Shown: piece by piece, positions 15,961-23,452 of the stretch
Position numbering within the stretch: position 1 is the first letter of the stretch
Layout: each line of letters begins with the position of its first letter
From: Eubacterium callanderi
Lineage (GTDB): Bacteria; Bacillota; Clostridia; Eubacteriales; Eubacteriaceae
Direction of reading: 5' to 3'
Length of the DNA stretch: 64,000 nucleotides
NCBI RefSeq assembly: GCF_900142645.1
Contig: NZ_FRBP01000008.1
Coordinates: 180,090 to 244,089 of the forward strand
Program-made: the position numbers and the translations under genes
The notes under the pieces: generated by a model
The model's database searches: none
Told to the model about the DNA's origin: nothing
What the model saw: only the letters and a program-made list of their open reading frames with translations

Positions 15961-16781
15961 AAATAACCTGTGATTTATGCCCGCACCATTGTGTTATTGA
16001 GGAAGGCCGGACAGGCTTTTGCCAGGCCCGGTGCAATAATGGCGGCCGGATTGTCAGTGAAAATTACGGCTGGCTTACCGCAGTAGCTGTGGATGCCATT
16101 GAAAAGAAACCCCTGAAGCGTTTTTTTCCAGGAAGCTCCATTCTTTCGGTGGGCAGCTATGGCTGTAACCTCCGGTGTTCATTTTGCCAGAACAGCTCGA
16201 TTTCAATGAATGGACTTGACAACCGAACGATCCAAGTCACGCCGGAAATGCTGGCGGACAAGGCGGAAAGCCTGAAGGAAAAAGGAAATATCGGTCTTGC
16301 CTATACCTACAATGAACCGCTGATCGGCTATGAGTTTGTGCGGGACTGCGCAACGCTTATTCATGAAAAAGGCATGAAAAATGTGGTAGTGACCAATGGC
16401 AATATCTGTTCAAACTATTTTGAAGCGCTTTTCCCTCTGATCGACGCCATGAATATTGATTTAAAGGCTTTTAATGAATCCTTTTATGAGGTGGTGAGCG
16501 GCGATTTTAGCACAGTTAAGACAAATATCCGCCTGGCGGCAGAACACTGCCATGTTGAGGTAACAACGCTGATCATTCCCGGAGAAAATGACAGTGATGC
16601 AGAAATGGATGCGCTGGCAGAGTGGCTGGCCGGTATTAATCCTGAAATCCCACTGCATGTGTCGCGGTTTTTCCCATGCTATCAAATGCTGGACAGAGGA
16701 CCGACTGAGATCGAAACAGTTTACCGGCTGGCTGAGATCGCAGAGAATCATCTGAAATATGTTTATACAGGCAATTGCTGA
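15957..16781 (+). CDS. amrS: AmmeMemoRadiSam system radical SAM enzyme
   Basis: The 274-residue protein has an N-terminal cysteine cluster CDLCPHHC...GFCQARCN (residues 4-24), the radical-SAM cluster CNLRCSFC near 70-77, and YTYNEPLIGYE, a block shared with pyruvate-formate-lyase-activase-like proteins of this family. It is translationally coupled (ATGA) to the AMMECR1 fusion. The system is known as a conserved genomic partnership of AMMECR1, Memo/LigB-like and radical SAM proteins, probably for protein or small-molecule modification; the substrate is unknown. Confidence 0.9.
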   Translation: MKITCDLCPHHCVIEEGRTGFCQARCNNGGRIVSENYGWLTAVAVDAIEKKPLKRFFPGSSILSVGSYGCNLRCSFCQNSSISMNGLDNRTIQVTPEMLADKAESLKEKGNIGLAYTYNEPLIGYEFVRDCATLIHEKGMKNVVVTNGNICSNYFEALFPLIDAMNIDLKAFNESFYEVVSGDFSTVKTNIRLAAEHCHVEVTTLIIPGENDSDAEMDALAEWLAGINPEIPLHVSRFFPCYQMLDRGPTEIETVYRLAEIAENHLKYVYTGNC

Positions 16782-16795
16782 GCTTAAAGGCTGAT

Positions 16796-16824
16796 TTGAC
16801 ATCAATATTATATATGAATATAAT
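16796..16824 (+). promoter_or_regulatory. Consensus sigma-70 promoter
   Basis: A perfect TTGACA and a perfect TATAAT are separated by 17 bases. It drives the broken arginase-family gene through a leader of about 130 bases. Confidence 0.8.
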
Positions 16825-16916
16825 GTTAATGCAGATTAAAGGTATATTATGAAGTGAAAATCCCCATAAAGGAAAAGTTCATAGTGTATATAAGACGAAT
16901 AGAAACAGTGATCCAG

Positions 16917-16946
16917 GGGGGATGTTTTTAGAACATTCCCTTTTTT
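16917..16946 (+). terminator. Terminator-like hairpin in the arginase-family leader
   Basis: GGGGATGTT pairs with AACATTCCC (one G-T pair), followed by T6, 15 bases before the start codon. ATCCCC at about 16860 could pair with GGGGAT of the stem and act as anti-terminator, so a transcription attenuator or riboswitch-type control is possible. No known riboswitch class was recognised. Confidence 0.55.
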
Positions 16947-16961
16947 GTAATGAGGTGAAAA

Positions 16962-17705
16962 ATGAAAATAACGATTTTTAATTTTGATGATCTTTACAGA
17001 GAGCAGGATTTTTATACCGGGCGGCCATACCAATGAATTGATCTGACAGGCTTAACAGGAACAAACGCCTATTGCGACAAAGCCGCGGCTGCTGAACTGC
17101 GAAAGGTTGTAAGGGAAGAAAACATAGGGCTGGTACGCTTTATTGGCTCTGGCAATTATCATTATCTGTCCTGCTTTTTTCTTGAACAGATTAAAGAGCC
17201 CTGCTCAGTGGTGATCTGTGACCATCATACAGATATGCTGCCTGCCAGATTTCCAGAGCTTCTCTCCTGTGGCTGCTGGGTAAAACGGGCGCTGGACGAA
17301 TGCCCGAATATTCGCGAGGTGCTTATTGTCGGCGCCCGGGAGGATTTGATTTGCGCAATTGAGAAAAAATACAGAAGCCGGGTTTTTTGCTATAGCGATA
17401 AAAGGATCGGAGGAAGCGATGACTGGATGCCCTTTGCGCTCAGCCATGTACATTATCCCGCTTATCTGTCCCTGGACAAGGATGTTTTTACCACTGCCGC
17501 AGTCGATACGAACTGGGACCAGGGGAGTCTGACCCTGGAACAATTTCAAAAAATAACAAGCTGTCTTTTTAACAGGCAGACTGTCCTCGGAGTAGATATT
17601 TGTGGTGAGAATCCAAGGGCAGATCAAAAAAAGAATAATGATTTTAACAGAATACTGCTGCGTTATCTTGAAGATGAGAATAAACCCTTATCGATGGCGG
17701 TTTAG
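16962..17705 (+). pseudogene. Arginase-family (ureohydrolase) gene with in-frame TGA
   Basis: The frame from ATG 16962 (GAGGTG upstream) gives 247 residues but codon 25 (17034-17036) is TGA. Around it the reading is GRPYQ-stop-IDLTGLTGTNAYCD. The rest matches an arginase-like protein, with GSGNYHYLS, the metal motif DHHTDM, then YLSLDKDVF, AAVDTNWDQGSLT and GVDICGE. A tryptophan (TGG) at codon 25 would be the natural residue, so one G-to-A change explains the stop. The metal ligands are otherwise intact and the promoter is perfect, so the loss is recent, the base is a sequencing error, or the stop is read through. No SECIS-like hairpin follows the TGA. Confidence 0.75.
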
Positions 17706-18119
17706 GAAAAATAGAGAATTGTGAAACAACAGTATTTGAAAATTTTAAGAAGAATAATTTATAAGCGCCTTTAAAAAAATATTTTTCTTAAAGGTATAAA
17801 TTTACCCTTGACGTATTTTTTGCCAATATAAATATATTCAAACAAAAACTTAATAAATTCTTAATTATAATCAATATAAAAAATGGGTTTGAAATTTAAC
17901 AAATTAATAAAAAAATATTGAAAAGCCTTTGCTAAAGCGGCTGTAAACGCATTATCAAGAAAAAAACAGCAATCGCCTTTTTACGCATCTTTGTAAAAAA
18001 ATGTAACAAATTGTAAATAAGTGAAAATGATGCTTGACCAAAAGCGGGATAAAGTGTAAACTAGAATCAGTTAATAAAGCAAAGAAAAAATGGTGCTTTG
18101 AGAAAGGAGAGATTTTATT
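17706..18119 (+). other. Intergenic stretch, very AT-rich
   Basis: About 410 bases without a protein gene. It is mostly A/T with runs of A, and holds the promoter of the following 21-codon gene at its right end. I see no other supported feature. Confidence 0.6.
18034..18062 (+). promoter_or_regulatory. Promoter of the 21-codon gene
   Basis: TTGACC, 17 bases, TAAACT; 57 bases before the start codon. Confidence 0.55.
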
Positions 18120-18185
18120 ATGATGTTCTATAGTTTTATCGCTGCTGATTTAGCTGCAAAAGCACTTGCAAAATGTGATGATTAA
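18120..18185 (+). CDS. Free-standing 21-residue peptide gene
   Basis: ATG at 18120 follows AAGGAGA at ideal spacing and opens 21 codons ending TAA. The peptide begins MMFYSFIAADLAAK and ends AKCDD. It is hydrophobic and alanine-rich in the middle, with a single cysteine and two acidic residues at the end. It has its own sigma-70 promoter (18034-18062) and a perfect 9-bp terminator right after it, so it looks like a deliberate monocistronic unit. I do not recognise the family. Possibilities are a signalling peptide, a small membrane-associated regulator, a type I toxin, or a leader ORF of a small RNA. Confidence 0.5.
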   Translation: MMFYSFIAADLAAKALAKCDD

Positions 18186-18214
18186 TAAGCAATTTTATTT
18201 AAATAATCAATAAG

Positions 18215-18250
18215 AGCCAGGATTCTCATCAAGAGATATCCTGGCTTTTC
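18215..18250. terminator. Terminator shared by peptide gene and opposing cassette 2
   Basis: AGCCAGGAT pairs perfectly with ATCCTGGCT across a 14-base loop; TTTTC follows on the plus strand and a shorter T-rich stretch on the minus strand. Confidence 0.75.
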
Positions 18251-18252
18251 GT

Positions 18253-18402
18253 TTATGAGATCAAATAGTTTGCAAAAGAGAAAAACATTTCCTCGAGCGA
18301 CTGCATCGGGTCAGCCGCAAATTCGACTGCTTCCGGCGGAATATCATATTTTTCCATGGTTTCCTTAAGGTCTGTATAATATTCGGATTTGAAATCTTCC
18401 AT
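18253..18402 (-). CDS. Short acidic ORF (49 aa) in URO-D cassette 2
   Basis: ATG at 18402 follows GGAGGGTTTATT. The 49 codons encode an acidic peptide starting MEDFKSEYYTDLKETMEKYD, with IPPEAVEF in the middle and an aromatic tail FFSFANYLIS. It lies 12 bases behind URO-D gene 2, as the ORF at 5290-5421 lies behind URO-D gene 1. I do not recognise the family. Position and composition suggest a small partner or stabiliser of the URO-D protein, which is inference. Confidence 0.6.
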   Translation of the reverse strand: MEDFKSEYYTDLKETMEKYDIPPEAVEFAADPMQSLEEMFFSFANYLIS

Positions 18403-18414
18403 AATAAACCCTCC

Positions 18415-19575
18415 TTAGTATTTTCCGTATTCTTTTACAAAATTCAGAACTGCTTTTAGATTTTCAGGATTAATATCCCGGGCTTTGAGCAGGTTTTTAT
18501 CGAGCGCAAAGATGTACTGTCCTCCTGGAGCCAGAATGTCGATTAATTCCTTTGCCTTGTCAATACACTGCTGTTCTGTTCCTGTTTTCAACAGCGTAAG
18601 CGGGTACAGGCCGGAGATAACATGGCGTTTTCCAACCTTTTCGGCGATCAGCTTGGGGTCGCCGAACTCAAAGCTCATGTGTGTCAGCGGCGGCAGCTCG
18701 TTAAGATAGTCAAGATAGCGCATCCAGTCATGCTCAACAAACAGGTTTGCGCCGATACCTCTTGCGTCCAGCGCCTCAACATAGGCTTTAAAGGTTGGCC
18801 AGTAGAAGCGTTTAAAATCTTTTTCACGCATATATGGCGCCATATGGAGAGGAATAAAGGTCCGTACATAGCGGTTGGCGTTTGGCCCGGAGCCGGCCTT
18901 GATCGCGACAGGAAGCAGTGCGTTGCAGGCAGCCTCTACCTTTTCGGGACGGCGGCGCATATCCGTGCTGATACCTGAGAAGGAGCGCAGCTGGTCGGAA
19001 AGAATGTCGAGTGGCGTGCAGGAAGCGGCAGGGGCCATAGAATAGATGGATTTGTCATACTTTTCGGCAATTTTTCCAAAGCCCTGCTGCATGACACCCA
19101 TGGAGGTAAAGAAGGTATAGAACGCCTTAGACAAAGCCTTCTGGCCTTCAAAACCCGGTTTCGCCAAAGCGGGGTACAGTCTTGGCAGCACCTTGTCCCA
19201 AAGTGTTTTAATGGGATCAGCGATAAAGTCGTCATACTCATCATCTTTTAAGCCCTGCACCTCAGGATGCTGGATAAAGCCGTCTGTGCCCATTACAAAG
19301 TTAATGGCTTCCAGCATTTTGTAAAGATGCGGCATTCTCAAAAACATGCCAAAAACAACATCGGAATCAAAATCTTTTGTTGCCAGATCGATGGCATCCA
19401 GATTTTTTACCAGACTGTACTGTTCTTTTCTCAGATCATAGCCGGCATACTCAAGACAGAAAGCGTTGTCACCAAAGACAAGGCGTGGTACACGTTCCGG
19501 AACCTTTCCATCAAACACGTCTTCAAAAAGCTTATTTTTTGAAAGTACTCCAGCAGATAATTGATTTTCACTCAT
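18415..19575 (-). CDS. URO-D superfamily protein 2
   Basis: The 386-residue protein is a paralogue of the product of 5435-6583: shared blocks are FxGKVPERVP, QHPEV, DDEYDDFIADP, PLDILSDQLR, MRRRPEKVEAACNAL and a KEYGKY end. As in protein 1, the strand that carries the zinc His-x-Cys in MtaA-type methyltransferases reads differently (FVEHDWMRYLDYL), so zinc binding by that motif is unlikely. A role in corrinoid-linked methyl transfer or demethylation is possible but unproven. The start ATG follows AGGAGGG. Two operator-like palindromes separate it from the divergent tetR gene 2. Confidence 0.8.
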   Translation of the reverse strand: MSENQLSAGVLSKNKLFEDVFDGKVPERVPRLVFGDNAFCLEYAGYDLRKEQYSLVKNLDAIDLATKDFDSDVVFGMFLRMPHLYKMLEAINFVMGTDGFIQHPEVQGLKDDEYDDFIADPIKTLWDKVLPRLYPALAKPGFEGQKALSKAFYTFFTSMGVMQQGFGKIAEKYDKSIYSMAPAASCTPLDILSDQLRSFSGISTDMRRRPEKVEAACNALLPVAIKAGSGPNANRYVRTFIPLHMAPYMREKDFKRFYWPTFKAYVEALDARGIGANLFVEHDWMRYLDYLNELPPLTHMSFEFGDPKLIAEKVGKRHVISGLYPLTLLKTGTEQQCIDKAKELIDILAPGGQYIFALDKNLLKARDINPENLKAVLNFVKEYGKY

Positions 19576-19601
19576 ATGGAAGAACCCTCCTAGATTATTT
19601 A

Positions 19602-19615
19602 CTGTACGCGTTCAG
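19602..19615. promoter_or_regulatory. TetR-type operator 1 of cassette 2
   Basis: CTGTACGCGTTCAG fits the palindrome CTGnACGCGTnCAG. It sits 27 bases upstream of URO-D gene 2. Confidence 0.65.
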
Positions 19616-19665
19616 TTTTATTATAAAACAATAATAACATTATTTTTTACTAAAGTCAATGATTT

Positions 19666-19679
19666 TTGAACGCGTCCAG
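19666..19679. promoter_or_regulatory. TetR-type operator 2 of cassette 2
   Basis: TTGAACGCGTCCAG matches the same palindrome except for its first base, 64 bases from operator 1 and nearer to tetR gene 2. Confidence 0.65.
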
Positions 19680-19757
19680 TTCTTTGGATAAAGACTTGAT
19701 TAAGGATCAAAAATATGTTTAAATTAAATCACAGAGACACCGAGGGAGGTTGCCGGA

Positions 19758-20441
19758 ATGAAGGGAAAAAAAAGCAAGCAGAAAATATATGAAACAGCCA
19801 AAAGGCTGTTTCTGGAGGAAGGCTATCTCATTGGCAACCGCCGCATTGCCACAGAGGCTAACGTCAGCCTTGGACTGATCGCCTATCATTTTAGCAGCAA
19901 ACGCAATATTGCTGTCGCCATTCTGAAAGAAGACTACACCATTTTATCAGCCCATCTCAAAAATTATTTAACACCGGATCAGGATATTCTGCTTTATGTC
20001 CTTTGTTTTACCAACATGACGCTGAGAATCCGTGAGCACGACTATAAGATGGCGCGCTTCACAACTGAGATTATGAAAGATGATATTCTGGAGGCCTCTA
20101 TTTATGATGGAAACCAGAAGCATGAGTATGCAGCGCTGATGGAACTGATGGAGGAGGATATCCCCTATGAAAAGAAACTTAAGCTGGCTCTTGGAACAAT
20201 TTTTGGCGTTCAGAGGGCCCTGCAGTGGAATATTAATGACGGGATGGACCTGAGCTATCAGGATTATTTTGAATATATGGTAAAAACCTACAGCTTTGCG
20301 CTGGATTTAAACTATGAGAAACCAAAAATCAAAGAGATTGTGAAAAAATCCAACACCATTGTCGATGAGGTGTTTAAGGATTACAGGCACCTGCTGGATA
20401 CTTCGAGGTATCTGTACGGTCAGGTGGAAATTGAAAAATAA
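19758..20441 (+). CDS. TetR/AcrR-family regulator 2
   Basis: The 227-residue protein opens with KKSKQKIYETAKRLFLEEGY followed by a TetR helix-turn-helix (RRIATEANVSLGLIAYHFSSKRN). The C-terminal helical domain is unlike that of regulator 1. ATG 19758 follows GGGAGG. It is divergent from URO-D gene 2, with the two ACGCGT-centred palindromes in between, so repression of that unit and of itself is likely. The inducer is unknown. Confidence 0.85.
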   Translation: MKGKKSKQKIYETAKRLFLEEGYLIGNRRIATEANVSLGLIAYHFSSKRNIAVAILKEDYTILSAHLKNYLTPDQDILLYVLCFTNMTLRIREHDYKMARFTTEIMKDDILEASIYDGNQKHEYAALMELMEEDIPYEKKLKLALGTIFGVQRALQWNINDGMDLSYQDYFEYMVKTYSFALDLNYEKPKIKEIVKKSNTIVDEVFKDYRHLLDTSRYLYGQVEIEK

Positions 20442-20443
20442 AG

Positions 20444-20474
20444 GAGGTACGTCGAAACGGCGTACCTCGAGTGG
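20444..20474. other. Hairpin between convergent genes
   Basis: GAGGTACGTCG pairs with CGGCGTACCTC (G-T included). There is no T-run on either strand, so it is not a typical intrinsic terminator. Confidence 0.4.
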
Positions 20475-20475
20475 G

Positions 20476-21228
20476 TCAGGCTTCACAGAGGGCAAAGCAT
20501 CTTGCCGGAAAGCCGGACGCGTTCTTTGCCTTGGGGAAGGTACAGAAGATGATTGCACCAGCTGGCGGGACCTTGTCAAGATTTGCCATGACCTCAATCT
20601 GAATGCGGTTCTGGCTTAAAATATAGGTTTCGCTTTCCATGGGTTTGTCCTCTTCAAGGGCTGGCGGTGCGGTGTCAAAGGCTTCGTGGCCAATGGCGCC
20701 CACGTTGCGTTCTTCAACAAGGAATTTAATGGCTTCAAGGCTCCAGCCCGGATAGTGGACATTGCCCTTTTCGTCAAATTCCATGCAGCCTTTTTCGTCC
20801 GGCCAGCGTTTACACCAGTCCGAGCGCATGGCGACAAAGGCACCGTCCGGAATTTGTCCGTAGCTTTCTTCAAAAGTTTTGATATCCGCGATGCTCAGCG
20901 CATAGTCGGGATTGGCGGCGACCTGGTTATGCACGTCAATGACGCATAAGGGATAGGTGAACTCGGTCACCTCAATTTCATCCAGTGTCCGGCCTTCCGG
21001 ATAGAAATGAATGGGTGCGTCTACGTGGGTGCCATACTGGCCGACAACAGTAAACTGCTGAGTTTGAAAAATGTCACCGTTTTTGTAATCATAGACAAGC
21101 TTGGTTGTCATGGCCGGGAAGCCTTGCCAATGCGGGCTGTCATCATCAAAAGCATGGGTCAGGTCTACCCATTTGTAGGACGGAGATTTTAGTTCTGCAA
21201 GCAGAGACCATAATTTTGGTGTTGCCAT
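20476..21228 (-). CDS. Cyclase-family metal hydrolase 2
   Basis: The 250-residue protein shows the cyclase-family pattern: WVDLTHAFDDDSPHWQGFP near the start, the metal motif QYGTHVDAPIHF near 63-74 and FDTAPPALEEDKP further on. Members hydrolyse amide or lactone rings with a divalent metal. A specific substrate cannot be given. The ATG at 21228 follows AAAGGAGG. It converges with tetR gene 2 and could be part of the same catabolic theme as cyclase 1, with which it shares the family but little length. Confidence 0.8.
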   Translation of the reverse strand: MATPKLWSLLAELKSPSYKWVDLTHAFDDDSPHWQGFPAMTTKLVYDYKNGDIFQTQQFTVVGQYGTHVDAPIHFYPEGRTLDEIEVTEFTYPLCVIDVHNQVAANPDYALSIADIKTFEESYGQIPDGAFVAMRSDWCKRWPDEKGCMEFDEKGNVHYPGWSLEAIKFLVEERNVGAIGHEAFDTAPPALEEDKPMESETYILSQNRIQIEVMANLDKVPPAGAIIFCTFPKAKNASGFPARCFALCEA

Positions 21229-21379
21229 TCTGAATCCTCCTTTAAAGCTCTAAAGCTTATTTTTCTTATATTTTATAATAGGAAGTTGTATACGTCAACA
21301 TTTAGAATTGTTCCCCGACTGCAATCTTTTGTGCTATAATAGTCACAAAAAACATTTTATGAAAAATCAGGACAGAGCA

Positions 21380-21766
21380 ATGCTAAAAAAAATGACAAAA
21401 ACAGGAAAAATCTTTTTCTTTATCAGCTTGATAAGCGTTCTTTACGCGGCTTTTTTAGTTTATGCCAAAATGGCAGGAATGGTCATCAAGGATTATGGTG
21501 ATTTACTATTTTTATATTATACCATTCAGGTTATCGTGCTGGTGGTGCCCATGGGGCTCCATGTTTTTCAGGGGTGGATGAATGAAGAAGACCTCAGAGC
21601 CGTCACGACCGCTGCCTTTATTAATATTATTATTTACTCGGTTATCAGTATCTGCTTCGGCCTTTTTTATACATATGTGGCCGATATGGCTGCAATGCTG
21701 GCAGATATCTTAAACGGCGTTTTTCTGGTATGTGTTATTTTCTGGTACCGGCAGATGATGGGGTAA
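21380..21766 (+). CDS. Small four-helix membrane protein
   Basis: The protein has 128 residues with four predicted membrane segments (about 10-32, 43-65, 78-98, 102-122). I do not recognise a family. ATG 21380 has AGGAC six bases before it; ATG 21359 is an alternative in the same frame. A TATAAT lies about 40 bases upstream. The cbiZ gene follows after 12 bases, so it may be co-transcribed with it. Confidence 0.55.
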   Translation: MLKKMTKTGKIFFFISLISVLYAAFLVYAKMAGMVIKDYGDLLFLYYTIQVIVLVVPMGLHVFQGWMNEEDLRAVTTAAFINIIIYSVISICFGLFYTYVADMAAMLADILNGVFLVCVIFWYRQMMG

Positions 21767-21778
21767 AGGATTGTGCAC

Positions 21779-22504
21779 ATGAGAGAATATAAACTGGCAA
21801 CCGGCGATAGGGCGCGTCTTGACCACCGGGCCGCCATTATCAGTCTTGAGGATGAGCGGCGGGTACTCAGCAGCTCGCTTTTAAATGGCGGGCTGAGAAG
21901 TGATTTGAGCTTTGTGTTCAACTATGATGAGCAGGAAGAAAAAACCAAGCGTTGTGAAATGCTGGCCCCTACCCATGAGGAGCATTTGAAAATTGTGGCG
22001 GAAAGTATTTTAAAATTGCCGCCGTGCCAGACTACCGGGCTGACTACCGCAGCACAGATGCGCAACGCGGCATTCTGTGAGGCCGCCTACGGTGCGATGG
22101 CGGTATCGGCGCTGGTGACAGCAGGCGTGTCGGGGAATGCGCTGCGGGCGGGTGACCGGGCAACCCTCGACCAGAAGAACGGCCGTCCATTCATGATTGG
22201 CGGCACCATCAATGTGATTCTTGCAATCGACGCAGATTTACCGGACGGCACCATGCTTCAGGCTTTTATGACCTGTACCGAGGCTAAAACAGCTGCGCTT
22301 GAACGTCTGGGCTGCAAAAGTGTGGTTTCGGACGGCGGGGCGACCGGCACCGGTACTGACGGCGTCGTCATTATTGCACGGCCAGACTCGGAGCTGCGTA
22401 TGACAGATGCCGGAAAGCATTTTAAGCTTGGAGAGCTGATCGGCCAGACCGTTGAAACAGCGGTGCGGAAAGCTCTGTACCTGCAGGAAGGATGGACGAG
22501 TTAG
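21779..22504 (+). CDS. cbiZ: Adenosylcobinamide amidohydrolase
   Basis: The 241-residue protein has the family run TAGVSGNALRAGD, GGTINVILAID, TCTEAKTAALERL and ATGTGTDGVVI. CbiZ cleaves the amide between the corrin ring side chain and aminopropanol of (adenosyl)cobinamide. This gives cobyric acid, so incomplete or foreign corrinoids can be remodelled into the cell's own cobamide. ATG 21779 is preferred over GTG 21773 because AAGGA is eight bases before it. No other cobalamin genes are near, but corrinoid salvage fits the B12-dependent reductase and methyl-transfer-like genes in the window. Confidence 0.85.
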   Translation: MREYKLATGDRARLDHRAAIISLEDERRVLSSSLLNGGLRSDLSFVFNYDEQEEKTKRCEMLAPTHEEHLKIVAESILKLPPCQTTGLTTAAQMRNAAFCEAAYGAMAVSALVTAGVSGNALRAGDRATLDQKNGRPFMIGGTINVILAIDADLPDGTMLQAFMTCTEAKTAALERLGCKSVVSDGGATGTGTDGVVIIARPDSELRMTDAGKHFKLGELIGQTVETAVRKALYLQEGWTS

Positions 22505-22540
22505 CCGGAGAAATAGAGACCAAGGTACATTTTTGAGGAA

Positions 22541-23245
22541 TCAAAGGGGCGCTTTAGCCTCTTTTTTCATCAGCCTTATTCGGTTTTTTTCTTCTGGAGA
22601 AACCTGTCTGGATTCAATGATTTTCTGCAGGGTCTTATTATAGGTGAAAGGGTCTAATGCCGTCTCACCTAAAAGATAGGACATGGTAATATCCGGAAAG
22701 CGGACATAACACATGGACAACGCCCAGGCCACTGCCATTTTCACATAGTAATCCTCATGGCGGACTGTGTCCAAAAGTTTGATGACCTGATGGATATGGG
22801 CTTTGTCGATGTAATAGAACAAAAGCATTACGATGCCGAAGCGGAGTGTAAAAGCGTCTGAGGCTGTAAGCTTGGATAAGATGAACGTCCAGAATTGCTC
22901 CGGGTAGACTTTAGCATATTTTAAACCGCTGCAAAAACTGTCGCAAACAGACCAGTTGTCAATTTTGGGTATAAAAAAATTGATGGACTCCAGAATAGAA
23001 TCCAGTCCTGTATTTTCAGGGTTCAGGTAGCCGACTACCATTCCTTTCAGCATTTTTTCTTCAAAATAATCTTCAGGACCCTGAGTCAAAAAAAGCAAAT
23101 AATCCTCTTTTGCAATACGTTTCGCAATTTTTCTCAGCGTAGGGAGACGAACTCCTATCAATTCGCAATGATCTGGCAGTAATTTTTGCTGAAATCTGCG
23201 ATAATCCTCCTCTGCCAGTAAAAACAGTTCTTCGCGTATGGTCAT
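22541..23245 (-). CDS. AlkD-like DNA alkylation repair protein
   Basis: The 234-residue all-helical protein of the HEAT-like AlkC/AlkD family shows GVRLPTLRKIAKRIAKEDY, then NWSVCDSFCSGLK (the conserved W/D region), then YVKMAVAWALSMCYVRFP. AlkD-type glycosylases remove bulky or positively charged alkylated bases without base flipping. The start ATG follows GGAGGAG. It is monocistronic and converges with cbiZ. Confidence 0.85.
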   Translation of the reverse strand: MTIREELFLLAEEDYRRFQQKLLPDHCELIGVRLPTLRKIAKRIAKEDYLLFLTQGPEDYFEEKMLKGMVVGYLNPENTGLDSILESINFFIPKIDNWSVCDSFCSGLKYAKVYPEQFWTFILSKLTASDAFTLRFGIVMLLFYYIDKAHIHQVIKLLDTVRHEDYYVKMAVAWALSMCYVRFPDITMSYLLGETALDPFTYNKTLQKIIESRQVSPEEKNRIRLMKKEAKAPL

Positions 23246-23452
23246 GTACTCCTCCTTATAGCGTTTATATTATAGCATAACCCCAAGAGAATAAAAGATG
23301 ATTAAACCTTAAAAAAATTAAGAAAACTCTCTGCATTTTTACGTTTTAAAAAAAGTTATTCTTTTTTAAAGGATATTCATGTAAAAAAAAGAATAATAAT
23401 TAAAGTACCCTTTGGTACAAATATGAGATATTACAGGGAAAGTGGTGAGAAG

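Noticed and set aside
17034..17036. TGA as selenocysteine codon
   Set aside because: No stable hairpin with a suitable loop lies just downstream, and the site fits tryptophan.
20444..20474. Intrinsic terminator between tetR 2 and cyclase 2
   Set aside because: The hairpin is good but no T-run follows on either strand; listed only as a hairpin.
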